64,000 nucleotides of DNA. It comes from Thermanaeromonas sp. C210 (GTDB lineage: Bacteria > Bacillota > DSM-521 > Neomoorellales > Neomoorellaceae). Each line of letters starts with the position of its first letter. The stretch's first letter is position 1. Positions 13,970 to 22,885 of this stretch are shown in pieces. The translations under genes were made by a program, and so were the position numbers. Location of the stretch: contig NZ_BLWF01000001.1 in the NCBI RefSeq assembly GCF_013167955.1, forward strand, positions 786,083 through 850,082, written 5' to 3'. The notes beneath the pieces were generated by a model, which saw only the letters and a program-made list of their open reading frames with translations, was not told the DNA's origin and did not search any database.

Positions 13970-15391
13970 GTGGCGCTGTTACCTGAAGAGTGTATTGTAT
14001 GCGAGTTTTGTTTTCATGGAGTAGGGCACGGGCTTTTCTACACCGGCAAAATCGGCGACTTCAGTTTTGTCTACGACTGCGGAAGCAGTTCACAGCGTAA
14101 GATTTTTGCGAAGGCTAAAAAGTTTGTGCGAAAGCATCTTCCTGAAGTAGCGGAACAGGACAGAAGAGTAAAGGTGCTACCTTTTCTTTTCATTTCTCAT
14201 CTCCATTATGACCATGTTTCAGGCTTGGAAGGGCTTCTTAAGGCAGGAGTGAGGGTGGATTATGCTTTCCTACCGTACCTATCTCCGTGGGAGAGATTAC
14301 TACTTGCCTTGGTATTACCTCAAGGCATTTACCAGTCCTCACGTTGGTACTTGGACTTGTTATATGACCCCGTAGGTTTTCTAATGGAGCAGGGTGTCAA
14401 GAAAGTGATTCTATTAACTAGTAGAGGTTCCGGTCGGACGGGACGTCCTCTTCAATATGACCCCGTAAACATTGAGGGTTTGCCCGGATACCATGTTTAC
14501 TTAAAGGGCTTAGAGCCATTGGACGAGACCATGGAAAGGAGTATTCTTTCCGAAGAGGATAGTTCCTGGAAAGATTATCGTACGGACGGACGGCTGTGGA
14601 TTGGTGTACCTACTCCGAACTCCAATGAAGTCAGAGGACCGGTGCTGTGGGAGTTTGTCCTTTACTGCGTTCCTATGTCTGAGAATGAGATTGCCTGCTT
14701 TAGGGAGTGGGTAGCAAAGCAGCCTAGTGTTAGGTTAGTTCTCGGGCAACGTGGAGATACTGCCTTGGCACTTCTTTCTGATCCATTTCTTTTGCAGAAG
14801 CTGAGGAAGCGCTACAGCAAGTTATTACCAAAAGGAGAAAATTTAAATTTCACCTCATTGCTCCTTTGGCACGCCCCACTGATGGAAAATATATCAGCGA
14901 TGGAAGCAGGGCACTGCTTGGACTATGGTGGTATCCATGGAAGTTTATACAAAACGCTTGTAGAATGTTGCCCGCAGGACACCTGGTGCGCTTTCCTAAA
15001 GCTACTTGGTTGGGAAAATAAGTTAGGGCAGTTTCTCCTTGGGGACTTGAACTATCGGCAGTTGGTTAAAGATGGGGGAATGTACAACCAATTCCGCCAG
15101 CACTTTGGCGACAGGCTGAATGCTACCATGGTCTGCCTTTTGCCTCATCACGGTTCAAGAAGGAATTGGGATAGACAGATTCTGGAGGACATGGGGTCGG
15201 CAAAGTTTTGGGTGGCGTCGGCCGAGAGAAGAAGGGGCGGCTACCCTCCTCATTGGGAGGTCATTGCTGATATCACTTCTGCAGGAAGGAGTTTCGTATG
15301 GGTTGGCGGTACCACTTCCGGCAACGTTAGCTGTGACACGTGTACTAACACTCCGCAGGACACGGACTACGTTGTTGTGTTCACCTTTTAG
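13970..15391 (+). CDS. metallo-beta-lactamase-fold protein, unassigned family
   Basis: 473 residues. FLFISHLHYDHVSGLEGLL (H77, H79, D81, H82) is the MBL-fold metal-binding motif. A second metal-site region includes LLGDLNYRQL and LLPHHGSRRNW (His ~393-394), as in ComEC-like MBL hydrolases. The N-terminus (FCFHGVGHGLFYTGKIGDFS then FVYDCGSS) is the usual first strand pair. There is no transmembrane segment or signal peptide. A ~200-residue insert between the two halves is unusually long. Codon use is more AT-rich than in neighbouring genes, suggesting horizontal acquisition. The start is GTG 13970 after AAAAAGGGG. It may be a nuclease or hydrolase; the substrate is unknown. Confidence 0.75.
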   Translation: MALLPEECIVCEFCFHGVGHGLFYTGKIGDFSFVYDCGSSSQRKIFAKAKKFVRKHLPEVAEQDRRVKVLPFLFISHLHYDHVSGLEGLLKAGVRVDYAFLPYLSPWERLLLALVLPQGIYQSSRWYLDLLYDPVGFLMEQGVKKVILLTSRGSGRTGRPLQYDPVNIEGLPGYHVYLKGLEPLDETMERSILSEEDSSWKDYRTDGRLWIGVPTPNSNEVRGPVLWEFVLYCVPMSENEIACFREWVAKQPSVRLVLGQRGDTALALLSDPFLLQKLRKRYSKLLPKGENLNFTSLLLWHAPLMENISAMEAGHCLDYGGIHGSLYKTLVECCPQDTWCAFLKLLGWENKLGQFLLGDLNYRQLVKDGGMYNQFRQHFGDRLNATMVCLLPHHGSRRNWDRQILEDMGSAKFWVASAERRRGGYPPHWEVIADITSAGRSFVWVGGTTSGNVSCDTCTNTPQDTDYVVVFTF

Positions 15392-15583
15392 AAGACATAG
15401 GCCCCAGCAAACTCGCCTCTAACTCGAATTTTAATAGGTGGGTCTGGAGTGGAAATGGTTGGTTCATTTGAGAAATAACTTTGTTCTGATGTGCAGTGAT
15501 ATTTCGCAAGCCTGCCGGTTAGTTGCGAGTTAAAAAGTTTGGGTTTGCGTATGGCAAACCGGGCCGGGCAGGAGGTGAGATAA

Positions 15584-18124
15584 GTGCGGGTGAAAAACGT
15601 TAGAGGCCGTTTCCTTCTTCTTGACGGTACTGAGAAAGAAGGAAGAAAAATTATCCGGGAGGCGGGCCTGGGGGAAAGTGAGATTATATTTCCGTTATTT
15701 CCTGACGGTACCGGTTCGGGGCGCACTGTATGGTGGGCTAACGCGGCGTTCCATTTCAATCAACTTGTCTCTGCAGTCGCTAATGAGGACAAGGTTTTTT
15801 ACTGGGGGCCGCGCCGCTTCCTGCGCCTTTTCTTACGGGAGGCCGCCGAGTGGGACGGGCATCAACCGCTCTTCTGGTCACACTGGGAGCGAGTCCGGGA
15901 AGAGGGTATGGTGAAGTTTTACGGGGCCCTCGGGGCCTGCCTTCCCGGAGAAGTACCTGTGGGGGTTCTCCCCACTCACCTCGGTAACAGGTTTTTCGAA
16001 GAGAGTCTTACAAGGGCCCTTGCTGAGGTGAACTGTAGTTTAGTGCGCTGCGGGAGGCCCTGGCCTACACCGGAGGAGGAACTCCGCACCCCCAAAGGAG
16101 CACAGAAGATCACACTGGCGATGATCGTCAAAGATGAGGAGGCGTTCCTTGCCGGGTGCCTGGAGCAGGCCCTTCCCTTTGTCGACGACATTGTGCTGGT
16201 CGACACCGGCTCCCAGGACCGTACGGCCGAGGTTGCCGCAAGCTATGGGGCACGCCTCCTGCGCCACGAGTGGAACGTAGACTTCGCCGCGGCGCGCAAC
16301 GCGTACCTTGAGGAGATACGGGAGGGTTGGGTCCTCACCCTGGACGCCGATGAGTATCTGACCCCCGCGGCAGGAGCCTGCCTGCGGCGTTTGGCCGAGC
16401 GTGGGGAGCCGAAGGTATACTACCTCCGTACTTATAATTACCACAATGAGTTCCTGGCGCACTTTACCGACCAGGCGAACATAAGGCTTTTCTGGCGAGC
16501 TCCCGACGCCCGGTATGTGGGGGAGATTCACGAGCAACTGGTCACTTCGCTCCCGCGCGAGCTCGTGGGCGGCCCTTACGTTGTGCACTACGGTTATCTG
16601 CCGGGTGTAATGGGAAAGAAGCAGAAACGTTCTCGTAACCTTGAAATCCTGAGGCAAGTCACGGCAGAAAGGGAGTCTCCCTTTGACTGGTACAACTACG
16701 GTCTATCCCTTCTTGGCAGCGGGCAGGCGGCGGAGGCGTTAGAGGCCCTCGAGCATTACCTAAAGCTCGAGACGCCGGGGGCCGTCGAGAAGCGTCCTTC
16801 TGCCTTCTGGCATGCGGCGCGGGCGGCCCTGGCCTGCGGGAAGAGGGAACTCGCCCTCGAGTATGCCGAGAAGGCCTGCGAAGCCCCTCTGCCCGAGTGC
16901 CACTTTACCAGAGGGCAGGTCCTTGAAGCCTTGGGCCGTGTTGAGGAAGCCATTGGGGCTTACCGCACGGCTGCTTCCCTGCCCGATCCTCCGGCCAGCC
17001 TGTATCAGATATTTAACCAGACGGATACTTCCATCAAACTGTGGCGCGCTCGCCTAGCCGCAGCGTCCCTCCTGGAAAAGGGTAAGAGGTATGCAGAGGC
17101 CGAGCAGGAGTACAAGCAAGTCCTTGAAGGAGACTTCGCGAATGTCTTTGCCCTTATGGGTCTTGCTCGGGTAAAGCGCTTGCAGGGAAAGCTCCGCGAG
17201 GCCCTTAAGTGGGCCCGCCGGGGCGTTGACTATCTCCCGGATGCCCTCGAACCCCATCTCGAGTACCTGGAAGTGCTCTTGGCCCAGGGAGAGTTAGAAG
17301 CGGCACGGGAGCATGTTGCGGGGACGCGGCTTGCGCCTGCCCTGGAGGGCCGATTGTGGCTGCGCCTGGCGGGCAAAGCCGCGGAGGCCGGGGAGTGGAC
17401 GGTCGCCTTGGAGGCGTCGCAGAAAGTCCTTGAGAACGAGCCAGATAGCACGGCTGCCCTTGTCCTCAAAGCGCGGGCTTTGAGGGGCTTGGGACGGCTG
17501 AAGGAGGCTGAAGAAGCACTTCGGAATGTATCAGACCTGCCGGACGTCAGGAACGAGCGCGGCTGCATTGCTCTGGCCCAAACTAGACTTGATGAAGCGG
17601 AAGAGATTTTCCGCACAGTGCTGGCCGAAGACCCTGCGCATGCGGCGGCAGCCACCAACCTCGCCCAGGTTCTAGTTCTTCGCGGAAAGGTGGAAGAGGC
17701 CCTCGAAGTGTTGAGGCCTTTTGTTGATGGCGGCTCCCTGGACCAGAACCCGCGTTCTGCTCTCCTTGCGGCACGCTGCCTCAACGCCCTCGGGCAGTTT
17801 GAGGAGGCGCTTGCTCTTTTGAGTTTCTTGGAACCGGGGTCTCTCCCAAAGTCACTTCAGAGCGAGTTTTACTTAGTGAAAGGAAACTCTCTTTTTGGCC
17901 TGGAGGATTGGGAGAGAGCCGGGGAATGTTACTTTGAGGGATTCCGCATGAATCCCGAAGACCATGAACTCTTGATGCGAGTGGGTCTGCTGATGATCAA
18001 AGTAGAGCGGTGGGAAGATGCAAAGAACGCCTTTACCCGGGTGCTCATGTTAGATCCCGGCAACAAAGAGGCTGCACAGTTCTTAGAGTTGGCTCAAGCA
18101 GCCGCTTGCATAGCGAAGAGGTGA
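15584..18124 (+). CDS. glycosyltransferase family 2 with C-terminal TPR array
   Basis: 846 residues in three parts. Residues 1-~175 are an unrecognised domain (VFYWGPRRFLRLFLREAAEW). Residues ~176-400 are a GT2 domain: ITLAMIVKDEEAFLAGCLEQ, DIVLVDTGSQDRT, and DxD-type LTLDADEYL at ~252-260. Residues ~400-846 are TPR repeats (ALEALEHYLKLE, AEQEYKQVLEGD, AEEIFRTVLAEDPAHAAAA, AKNAFTRVLMLDPGNKEAA). Such GT2-TPR proteins act on peptides or proteins in the cytoplasm. Its place behind flagellin and its remnant suggests flagellin glycosylation. The start is GTG 15584 after GGAGGTGAGA. Confidence 0.85.
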   Translation: MRVKNVRGRFLLLDGTEKEGRKIIREAGLGESEIIFPLFPDGTGSGRTVWWANAAFHFNQLVSAVANEDKVFYWGPRRFLRLFLREAAEWDGHQPLFWSHWERVREEGMVKFYGALGACLPGEVPVGVLPTHLGNRFFEESLTRALAEVNCSLVRCGRPWPTPEEELRTPKGAQKITLAMIVKDEEAFLAGCLEQALPFVDDIVLVDTGSQDRTAEVAASYGARLLRHEWNVDFAAARNAYLEEIREGWVLTLDADEYLTPAAGACLRRLAERGEPKVYYLRTYNYHNEFLAHFTDQANIRLFWRAPDARYVGEIHEQLVTSLPRELVGGPYVVHYGYLPGVMGKKQKRSRNLEILRQVTAERESPFDWYNYGLSLLGSGQAAEALEALEHYLKLETPGAVEKRPSAFWHAARAALACGKRELALEYAEKACEAPLPECHFTRGQVLEALGRVEEAIGAYRTAASLPDPPASLYQIFNQTDTSIKLWRARLAAASLLEKGKRYAEAEQEYKQVLEGDFANVFALMGLARVKRLQGKLREALKWARRGVDYLPDALEPHLEYLEVLLAQGELEAAREHVAGTRLAPALEGRLWLRLAGKAAEAGEWTVALEASQKVLENEPDSTAALVLKARALRGLGRLKEAEEALRNVSDLPDVRNERGCIALAQTRLDEAEEIFRTVLAEDPAHAAAATNLAQVLVLRGKVEEALEVLRPFVDGGSLDQNPRSALLAARCLNALGQFEEALALLSFLEPGSLPKSLQSEFYLVKGNSLFGLEDWERAGECYFEGFRMNPEDHELLMRVGLLMIKVERWEDAKNAFTRVLMLDPGNKEAAQFLELAQAAACIAKR

Positions 18125-18687
18125 ATGCGGTTTGGGGTTCGGCCTGGTAGGTGGGCCCCCCTGAAGGCTGGCCTAACGAAAACGATGCCAGGAAAGCCTT
18201 GCGTATTGCTAAACGGGTGCACGCCTATGGAATTATGGAAAGGGAATAAGTGACTGGGAGTGATATAAGTTATGTCCGTTGCCGCTTTAGCCGGCAGCTT
18301 TTTATTTAGTGCCCGGGATTCAAGGGCCCCGGTCAAAATTTTCGGGTACCGGGTACTAACCCCGGCGTTGCCCGGTACCCGAAAACCGGAAGGTCTTAAA
18401 GTTTTTGTCCGAAAAAGCTCTGCCGCCGGTAAAAAAGCCGGCGCCGCTAGGAGGCATTATGTTTGGGTACGAACGTTGCGCAGGCGGTGTCGTCGGCGTC
18501 GGCCGTCATGTAGTCCGGGTCTTTGGGGCGCACGAAGATGCTGGAAGCCCTGCATTCATCGTCCTGGTGGTAGAGGCACTGGGTTACGGAGCACTTAATG
18601 CGGGGCAAGGGCTTTCACCTCCTCTGCTGGAGGATAGGGTGCCCCTTGGAAGGCAAATTATGCAAAAAGATGGGCTTTCTGCCAGGT
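18125..18687. other. intergenic stretch with a perfect inverted repeat
   Basis: No convincing gene. A short frame 18151-18246 (GTG start) reads EGWPNENDARKALRIAKRVH and AYGIMERE, which looks like a protein fragment but has no partner. The 15-bp perfect inverted repeat at 18339-18385 is listed separately. Confidence 0.4.
18339..18385. repeat. 15-bp perfect inverted repeat, 17-nt loop
   Basis: TTTTCGGGTACCGGG at 18339-18353 is the exact reverse complement of CCCGGTACCCGAAAA at 18371-18385. The arms contain KpnI-like GGTACC palindromes. As RNA this would be a very stable hairpin. No T-run follows it on the plus strand, so it is not a standard terminator. Confidence 0.8.
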
Positions 18688-20124
18688 TTAAGCCTCGTCG
18701 CCTTCTCCCTTGATGACGGCCAGGGGTTTAAGCCGGACCACAGGGCGGGTAAGGCCGGCGTCCACCAGGGTCCCCACCACTTCGTCGATGTCCTTGTAGG
18801 CCAGGGGTGCCTCGTCCAGGAGGGAGCGGAGTTTCTTTGCCCTGAGGAGCACCCCTTCCATGGAGGCGCGCAACTCCTCGACGGACAGGGAGGTCCGTGC
18901 TTTTTTGCGGGACATGACCCGGCCGGCGCCGTGGTTTACGGAGTGGAAGGTTTCGGCTATGCGGTCGGTCCCCACCACCACGTAGGAGGCGGTGCCCATG
19001 CTGCCGGGGATGATGGCCGGCTGGCCTATCCCGCGGTAGCGGGCCGGGACCTCCGGGTGGCCGACGGGCAGGGCCCTGGTGGCCCCTTTGCGGTGCACCA
19101 GGAGCTCCCGGCCCCCGTGCTCTTCGAACTTGGCAATGTTGTGGGCCACGTCGTAAACCAGTTCCAGGCCCATCTCTTCCAGGGGGAGCTTTAATACCTC
19201 CTCAAAGGCCTCCCGCACCAGGAAGGTGATGAGCTGGCGGTTGGCAAAGGCGAAGTTGGCGGCGCAGGCCATGGCCGCCAGGTAATCCCGGCCCTCGGTG
19301 GAACTGATGGGCGCGGCCGCCAGCCCCTTGCTGGGCAGGCGCAGGCTGTATTTGGCCGCCGCCCGGGCCATCCGGTCCGAATAGTCGGTGCAGATCTGGT
19401 GGCCGAAGCCCCGGCTGCCGGTGTGGATGAGGACGGTCACCTTACCCTCCTCAAGGCCCATGATGCCCGCCCCTTCGGGCCAGAAGACTTTCTCTACCCT
19501 GCCTATCTCGATAAAATGATTGCCGCCCCCTATGGTGGCCAGCTGGTCGGAGCGCTCCCTGGCCTCGCGGCTGACGGCCTTCAGGCTCGCGCCCGGCAGG
19601 GCGCCTCCGGCCTCTATGGCCCCTTCATCTCCCGGCAGGCCGTATCCCTTGCGGATGAAGTAGGCGGCACCCCCGGTGCAGACGGCCTCCAGGTCGGCCT
19701 CCCTGAATTCGCGGAACAGGCTGGCCCGGCCCACGCCCGCGGGCACGCGTTTCTCTATGGCGGCCAGCAGCTTTTCCAGGCGGCTCTCACTCAAGGCCGC
19801 GGCTTCCAGGCGGGTTCTCAAGAGGCGCACGCCGCAGTTGATGTCCATGCCCACCGCGCCGGCGGACACCACCCCGGACCCGGCGTCGGTGGCCATGACT
19901 CCGCCGATGGGTAGCCCGAAGCCGGTGTGGATGTCCGGCATGCCGATGACCGGGGAAACCACCCCTTCTAGGGTGGCGGCATCGGCCAGCTGTTTTAGGG
20001 CCTCTGTTTCGTCGAACTGCTGCCGGAGGCTGGGACTTAAGAAAACCAGCACTTCCGCCCGCATGTCCCCCGAGGGCCGCAGGCGGTAGCGGTTCTTGCC
20101 GCAGGGTTCGAGGTTCAGTTCCAT
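18688..20124 (-). CDS. rtcB: RNA ligase RtcB
   Basis: 478-residue GTP- and Mn-dependent ligase that joins 3'-phosphate (or cyclic phosphate) and 5'-hydroxyl RNA ends. Motifs seen are GMPDIHTGFGLPIGGVMATD, VGMDINCGVRLLRT with the metal-ligand Cys, GGGNHFIEI, HTGSRGFGHQIC, and NHGAGRVMSRKKA, whose His receives GMP. In bacteria it repairs or heals cleaved RNA, for example after endoribonuclease toxins. It is divergent from polA. No RtcA or archease gene is adjacent. Confidence 0.95.
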   Translation of the reverse strand: MELNLEPCGKNRYRLRPSGDMRAEVLVFLSPSLRQQFDETEALKQLADAATLEGVVSPVIGMPDIHTGFGLPIGGVMATDAGSGVVSAGAVGMDINCGVRLLRTRLEAAALSESRLEKLLAAIEKRVPAGVGRASLFREFREADLEAVCTGGAAYFIRKGYGLPGDEGAIEAGGALPGASLKAVSREARERSDQLATIGGGNHFIEIGRVEKVFWPEGAGIMGLEEGKVTVLIHTGSRGFGHQICTDYSDRMARAAAKYSLRLPSKGLAAAPISSTEGRDYLAAMACAANFAFANRQLITFLVREAFEEVLKLPLEEMGLELVYDVAHNIAKFEEHGGRELLVHRKGATRALPVGHPEVPARYRGIGQPAIIPGSMGTASYVVVGTDRIAETFHSVNHGAGRVMSRKKARTSLSVEELRASMEGVLLRAKKLRSLLDEAPLAYKDIDEVVGTLVDAGLTRPVVRLKPLAVIKGEGDEA

Positions 20125-20147
20125 AAGAAGTTACCCTCCCGGAAACA

Positions 20148-20177
20148 TTGCTGGAAGTGGGCGGAATAGGGTACAAT
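20148..20177 (+). promoter_or_regulatory. sigma-A-type promoter of polA
   Basis: TTGCTG at 20148-20153 and TACAAT at 20172-20177, 18-bp spacing, 33 bp upstream of the polA ATG. Confidence 0.6.
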
Positions 20178-20209
20178 GGATAAAGCCAGAACGCTGAAGG
20201 AGCAGTCAT

Positions 20210-22861
20210 ATGCGGGGAAAACTGCTTTTGGTGGACGGTAATAGCGTAGCCCACCGCGCCTTTCACGCCCTCCCCCTTTTGAGCAACAGCGCAGGGGCGT
20301 TTACCAACGCCGTATACGGCTTCACCCTTATGCTGCAGAAGGCCCTGGAAGAAGCCGGGCCGGATTACGTGGCCGTGGCCTTTGACCACGGCAGGGTGAC
20401 CTTCCGGACGGAGCTCCTGGCCACCTATAAGGGTCACCGGCCGGAAACGGCGGTGGAACTGCGGCCCCAGTTTGCGCTGATTAAGAAACTCCTCCAGGCC
20501 TGGCGGATCGCTACTTATGAGTGCGAGGGATTTGAGGCCGACGACCTCATTGGCACCCTGGCCCGCCAGGCGGAGAACAAGGGTCTGGCCTGTCTAATTT
20601 TAACAGGAGATCGGGATGCCCTGCAACTCGTTAGTGAAAAAACCAAGGTCATGCTCATGCGCCGGGGCATATCCCAGGTGGAGGTTTATGATCTGCTGGC
20701 GGTGAGGGCCCAGTACGGGCTGGAGCCCCCCCAGCTCATCGATGTTAAAGCCCTGATGGGGGACGCCTCGGACAACATTCCGGGCGTCCCAGGGATCGGC
20801 GAAAAGACGGCCGTGCAGCTTGTGCAGCAGTTCGGAGACCTGGAAACCGTGCTGGCCCGGGCGGGCGAGATAAAACGGCGGAAGATGGCGGAAAACCTGC
20901 AGGCCCACGCCGACCAGGCCCGCCTGGCCAAAAGGCTCGCCGCCATCGACTGCCGTGCGCCGGTAGAGCTGGACCTGGAGTACTGCCGGAGGAGGAGGCC
21001 GGACTACGAGGCTCTGCTCGCCTTGTTCAAGGAGCTCCAGTTCAACAGCCTCTTGAGGGGCGTGCTCAAGGAAATGGAGGAGCTCAAGAAAGAGGAGGGG
21101 CGGGTGGAGGTGAGGGGCCTGGAGGCGCCCCGCCCCCTGGTGCTGGAAGGGATCGGGCAGCTTGAGGGGCTGGTGCGGGACCTGGCCGGCCGGGGCGAAG
21201 TGGCCCTGGAACTGGAATATACTTCCCCCAACTACATGGAGGCCGACCTGGCGGCCCTGGCCCTGGCCTGGGAGGGGCAGACGGCCGTGCTGCCAGGCGG
21301 GTGGCCCCGTCGCGCCGTGGCGGCGGCCCTGGAGCCCCTGGCGGCGGGCAGGGAAGGACTGCTGTTTCACGATGCCAAGGCGGCCATGCTGTGGCTGGCC
21401 GAGTCCGGGGCGCGGGTGGCCGACCCGGCGGGCGATACCATGATAGCGGGTTATCTTCTGGATCCCACGGCCTCCCGCCACGACCTGCCCGCCCTCTGCC
21501 TGGAACACCTGGACGTGGCCCTGGTGGAGGACCGGGACGAGCCCTTACTTAGTGTTGCGGGCCGCGCCTATGGGGTGCTAAGGCTCCACCGGGTGCTAGC
21601 GGAAAAGGTGCGCCTGGCCGCCATGGAAAAGCTCTACAGAGAGGTGGAGCTCCCCTTAAGCCGGGTTCTGGCCGCCATGGAGAGGAGCGGGGTGGCGGTG
21701 GACCGCCTTACCCTGGACGTTATGGGAGAAGAGTTCGATAGGGCCCTGCAGGAGCTTACGGAGGAGATATACCGCCTGGCCGGGGAGGAGTTCAACATCA
21801 ATTCCCCGCGGCAGCTGGCCGCCATCCTGTTTGAGAAGCTTGGCCTGCCGCCGGTTAAGAAGACCAAGACCGGCTTTTCCACCGACGCGGAGGTGCTGGA
21901 AGAGCTGGCCGCCAAGCACGAGATTGCCGCCCGCCTGGTGGAATACCGCCAGATTATGAAGCTTAAGTCCACCTATATAGACGGCCTGAAGCCCCTGATC
22001 AATCCGCGCACCGGGAGGCTGCATACGAGCTTCAACCAGACGGTTACGGCCACGGGCCGCCTTTCCAGTAGCGAGCCCAACCTACAGAACATACCGGTGC
22101 GGCTGGAGCTGGGAAGGCGGCTGCGCAGGGCCTTCGTGCCCCGGGAGGCCGGCCGGGTCCTCCTTGCGGCGGACTACTCCCAAATCGAGCTGCGGATCAT
22201 GGCCCACCTTTCCGGGGATGAAAAGTTGAGGGAGGCCTTCCTTTTAGGGGAGGATATCCATGCCCGGACGGCCGCGGAGGTCTTCGGCGTCTCCCTGGAG
22301 GAGGTAACGCCGGAAATGCGGCGTGCAGCCAAGGCGGTGAACTTCGGGATAATATACGGCATCAGCGACTACGGCCTGTCGCGGGACCTGGGCATTAGCC
22401 GGCGGGAAGCCCATGACTACATCGAGCGCTATTTCCGGCGCTACCCGAAGGTCAAGGCCTACCTGGAGGAGGCGGTGAGGGAAGCGAGGGAGACGGGTTA
22501 CGTTACCACCCTCCTGGGCCGGCGCCGCTACCTTCCCGACCTTTTCAGCCCCAATCATAATATACGCAGTTTTGGGGAGCGCACGGCCAGGAATACCCCC
22601 ATCCAGGGCTCGGCCGCCGACATTATCAAAGTGGCCATGGTGGGTATTTTTCGTCGGCTGGAGGAAAGGGCTCTTAAGACGGAGATGATCCTCCAGGTCC
22701 ACGACGAGCTCATCTTCGATGTACCGGAAGGAGAACTGGAACTGGTGGGCGCCCTGGTCAAAGAAGAGATGGAAAATGCGGTGCCCCTGGAGGTGCCACT
22801 GAAGGTGGACCTCAAGTACGGCCCCAACTGGTACGACCTTAAACCCCTTCATCTTCCGTGA
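20210..22861 (+). CDS. polA: DNA polymerase I
   Basis: 883 residues for repair and Okazaki-fragment processing. The N-terminal 5'-3' exonuclease starts LLLVDGNSVAHRAFHALP and has GFEADDLIGTLARQAE and LMGDASDNIPGVPGIGEKTA. The middle (~300-480) is a vestigial 3'-5' exonuclease: the expected DxE motif is replaced by ALELEYTS, so proofreading is probably absent, as in Bacillus stearothermophilus Pol I. The polymerase domain shows TGRLSSSEPNLQNIPVR, LAADYSQIELRIMAHLSGD, RRAAKAVNFGIIYG and LQVHDELIFDVP. It is followed 24 bp later by mutM. Confidence 0.97.
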   Translation: MRGKLLLVDGNSVAHRAFHALPLLSNSAGAFTNAVYGFTLMLQKALEEAGPDYVAVAFDHGRVTFRTELLATYKGHRPETAVELRPQFALIKKLLQAWRIATYECEGFEADDLIGTLARQAENKGLACLILTGDRDALQLVSEKTKVMLMRRGISQVEVYDLLAVRAQYGLEPPQLIDVKALMGDASDNIPGVPGIGEKTAVQLVQQFGDLETVLARAGEIKRRKMAENLQAHADQARLAKRLAAIDCRAPVELDLEYCRRRRPDYEALLALFKELQFNSLLRGVLKEMEELKKEEGRVEVRGLEAPRPLVLEGIGQLEGLVRDLAGRGEVALELEYTSPNYMEADLAALALAWEGQTAVLPGGWPRRAVAAALEPLAAGREGLLFHDAKAAMLWLAESGARVADPAGDTMIAGYLLDPTASRHDLPALCLEHLDVALVEDRDEPLLSVAGRAYGVLRLHRVLAEKVRLAAMEKLYREVELPLSRVLAAMERSGVAVDRLTLDVMGEEFDRALQELTEEIYRLAGEEFNINSPRQLAAILFEKLGLPPVKKTKTGFSTDAEVLEELAAKHEIAARLVEYRQIMKLKSTYIDGLKPLINPRTGRLHTSFNQTVTATGRLSSSEPNLQNIPVRLELGRRLRRAFVPREAGRVLLAADYSQIELRIMAHLSGDEKLREAFLLGEDIHARTAAEVFGVSLEEVTPEMRRAAKAVNFGIIYGISDYGLSRDLGISRREAHDYIERYFRRYPKVKAYLEEAVREARETGYVTTLLGRRRYLPDLFSPNHNIRSFGERTARNTPIQGSAADIIKVAMVGIFRRLEERALKTEMILQVHDELIFDVPEGELELVGALVKEEMENAVPLEVPLKVDLKYGPNWYDLKPLHLP

Positions 22862-22885
22862 GATTCCTTAAAGGGTGGAACAGTA

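Noticed and set aside
18272..18713. Two overlapping plus-strand frames of ~100 codons
   Set aside because: They run through the inverted repeat, have no ribosome site or family match, and the end of one is antisense to rtcB.
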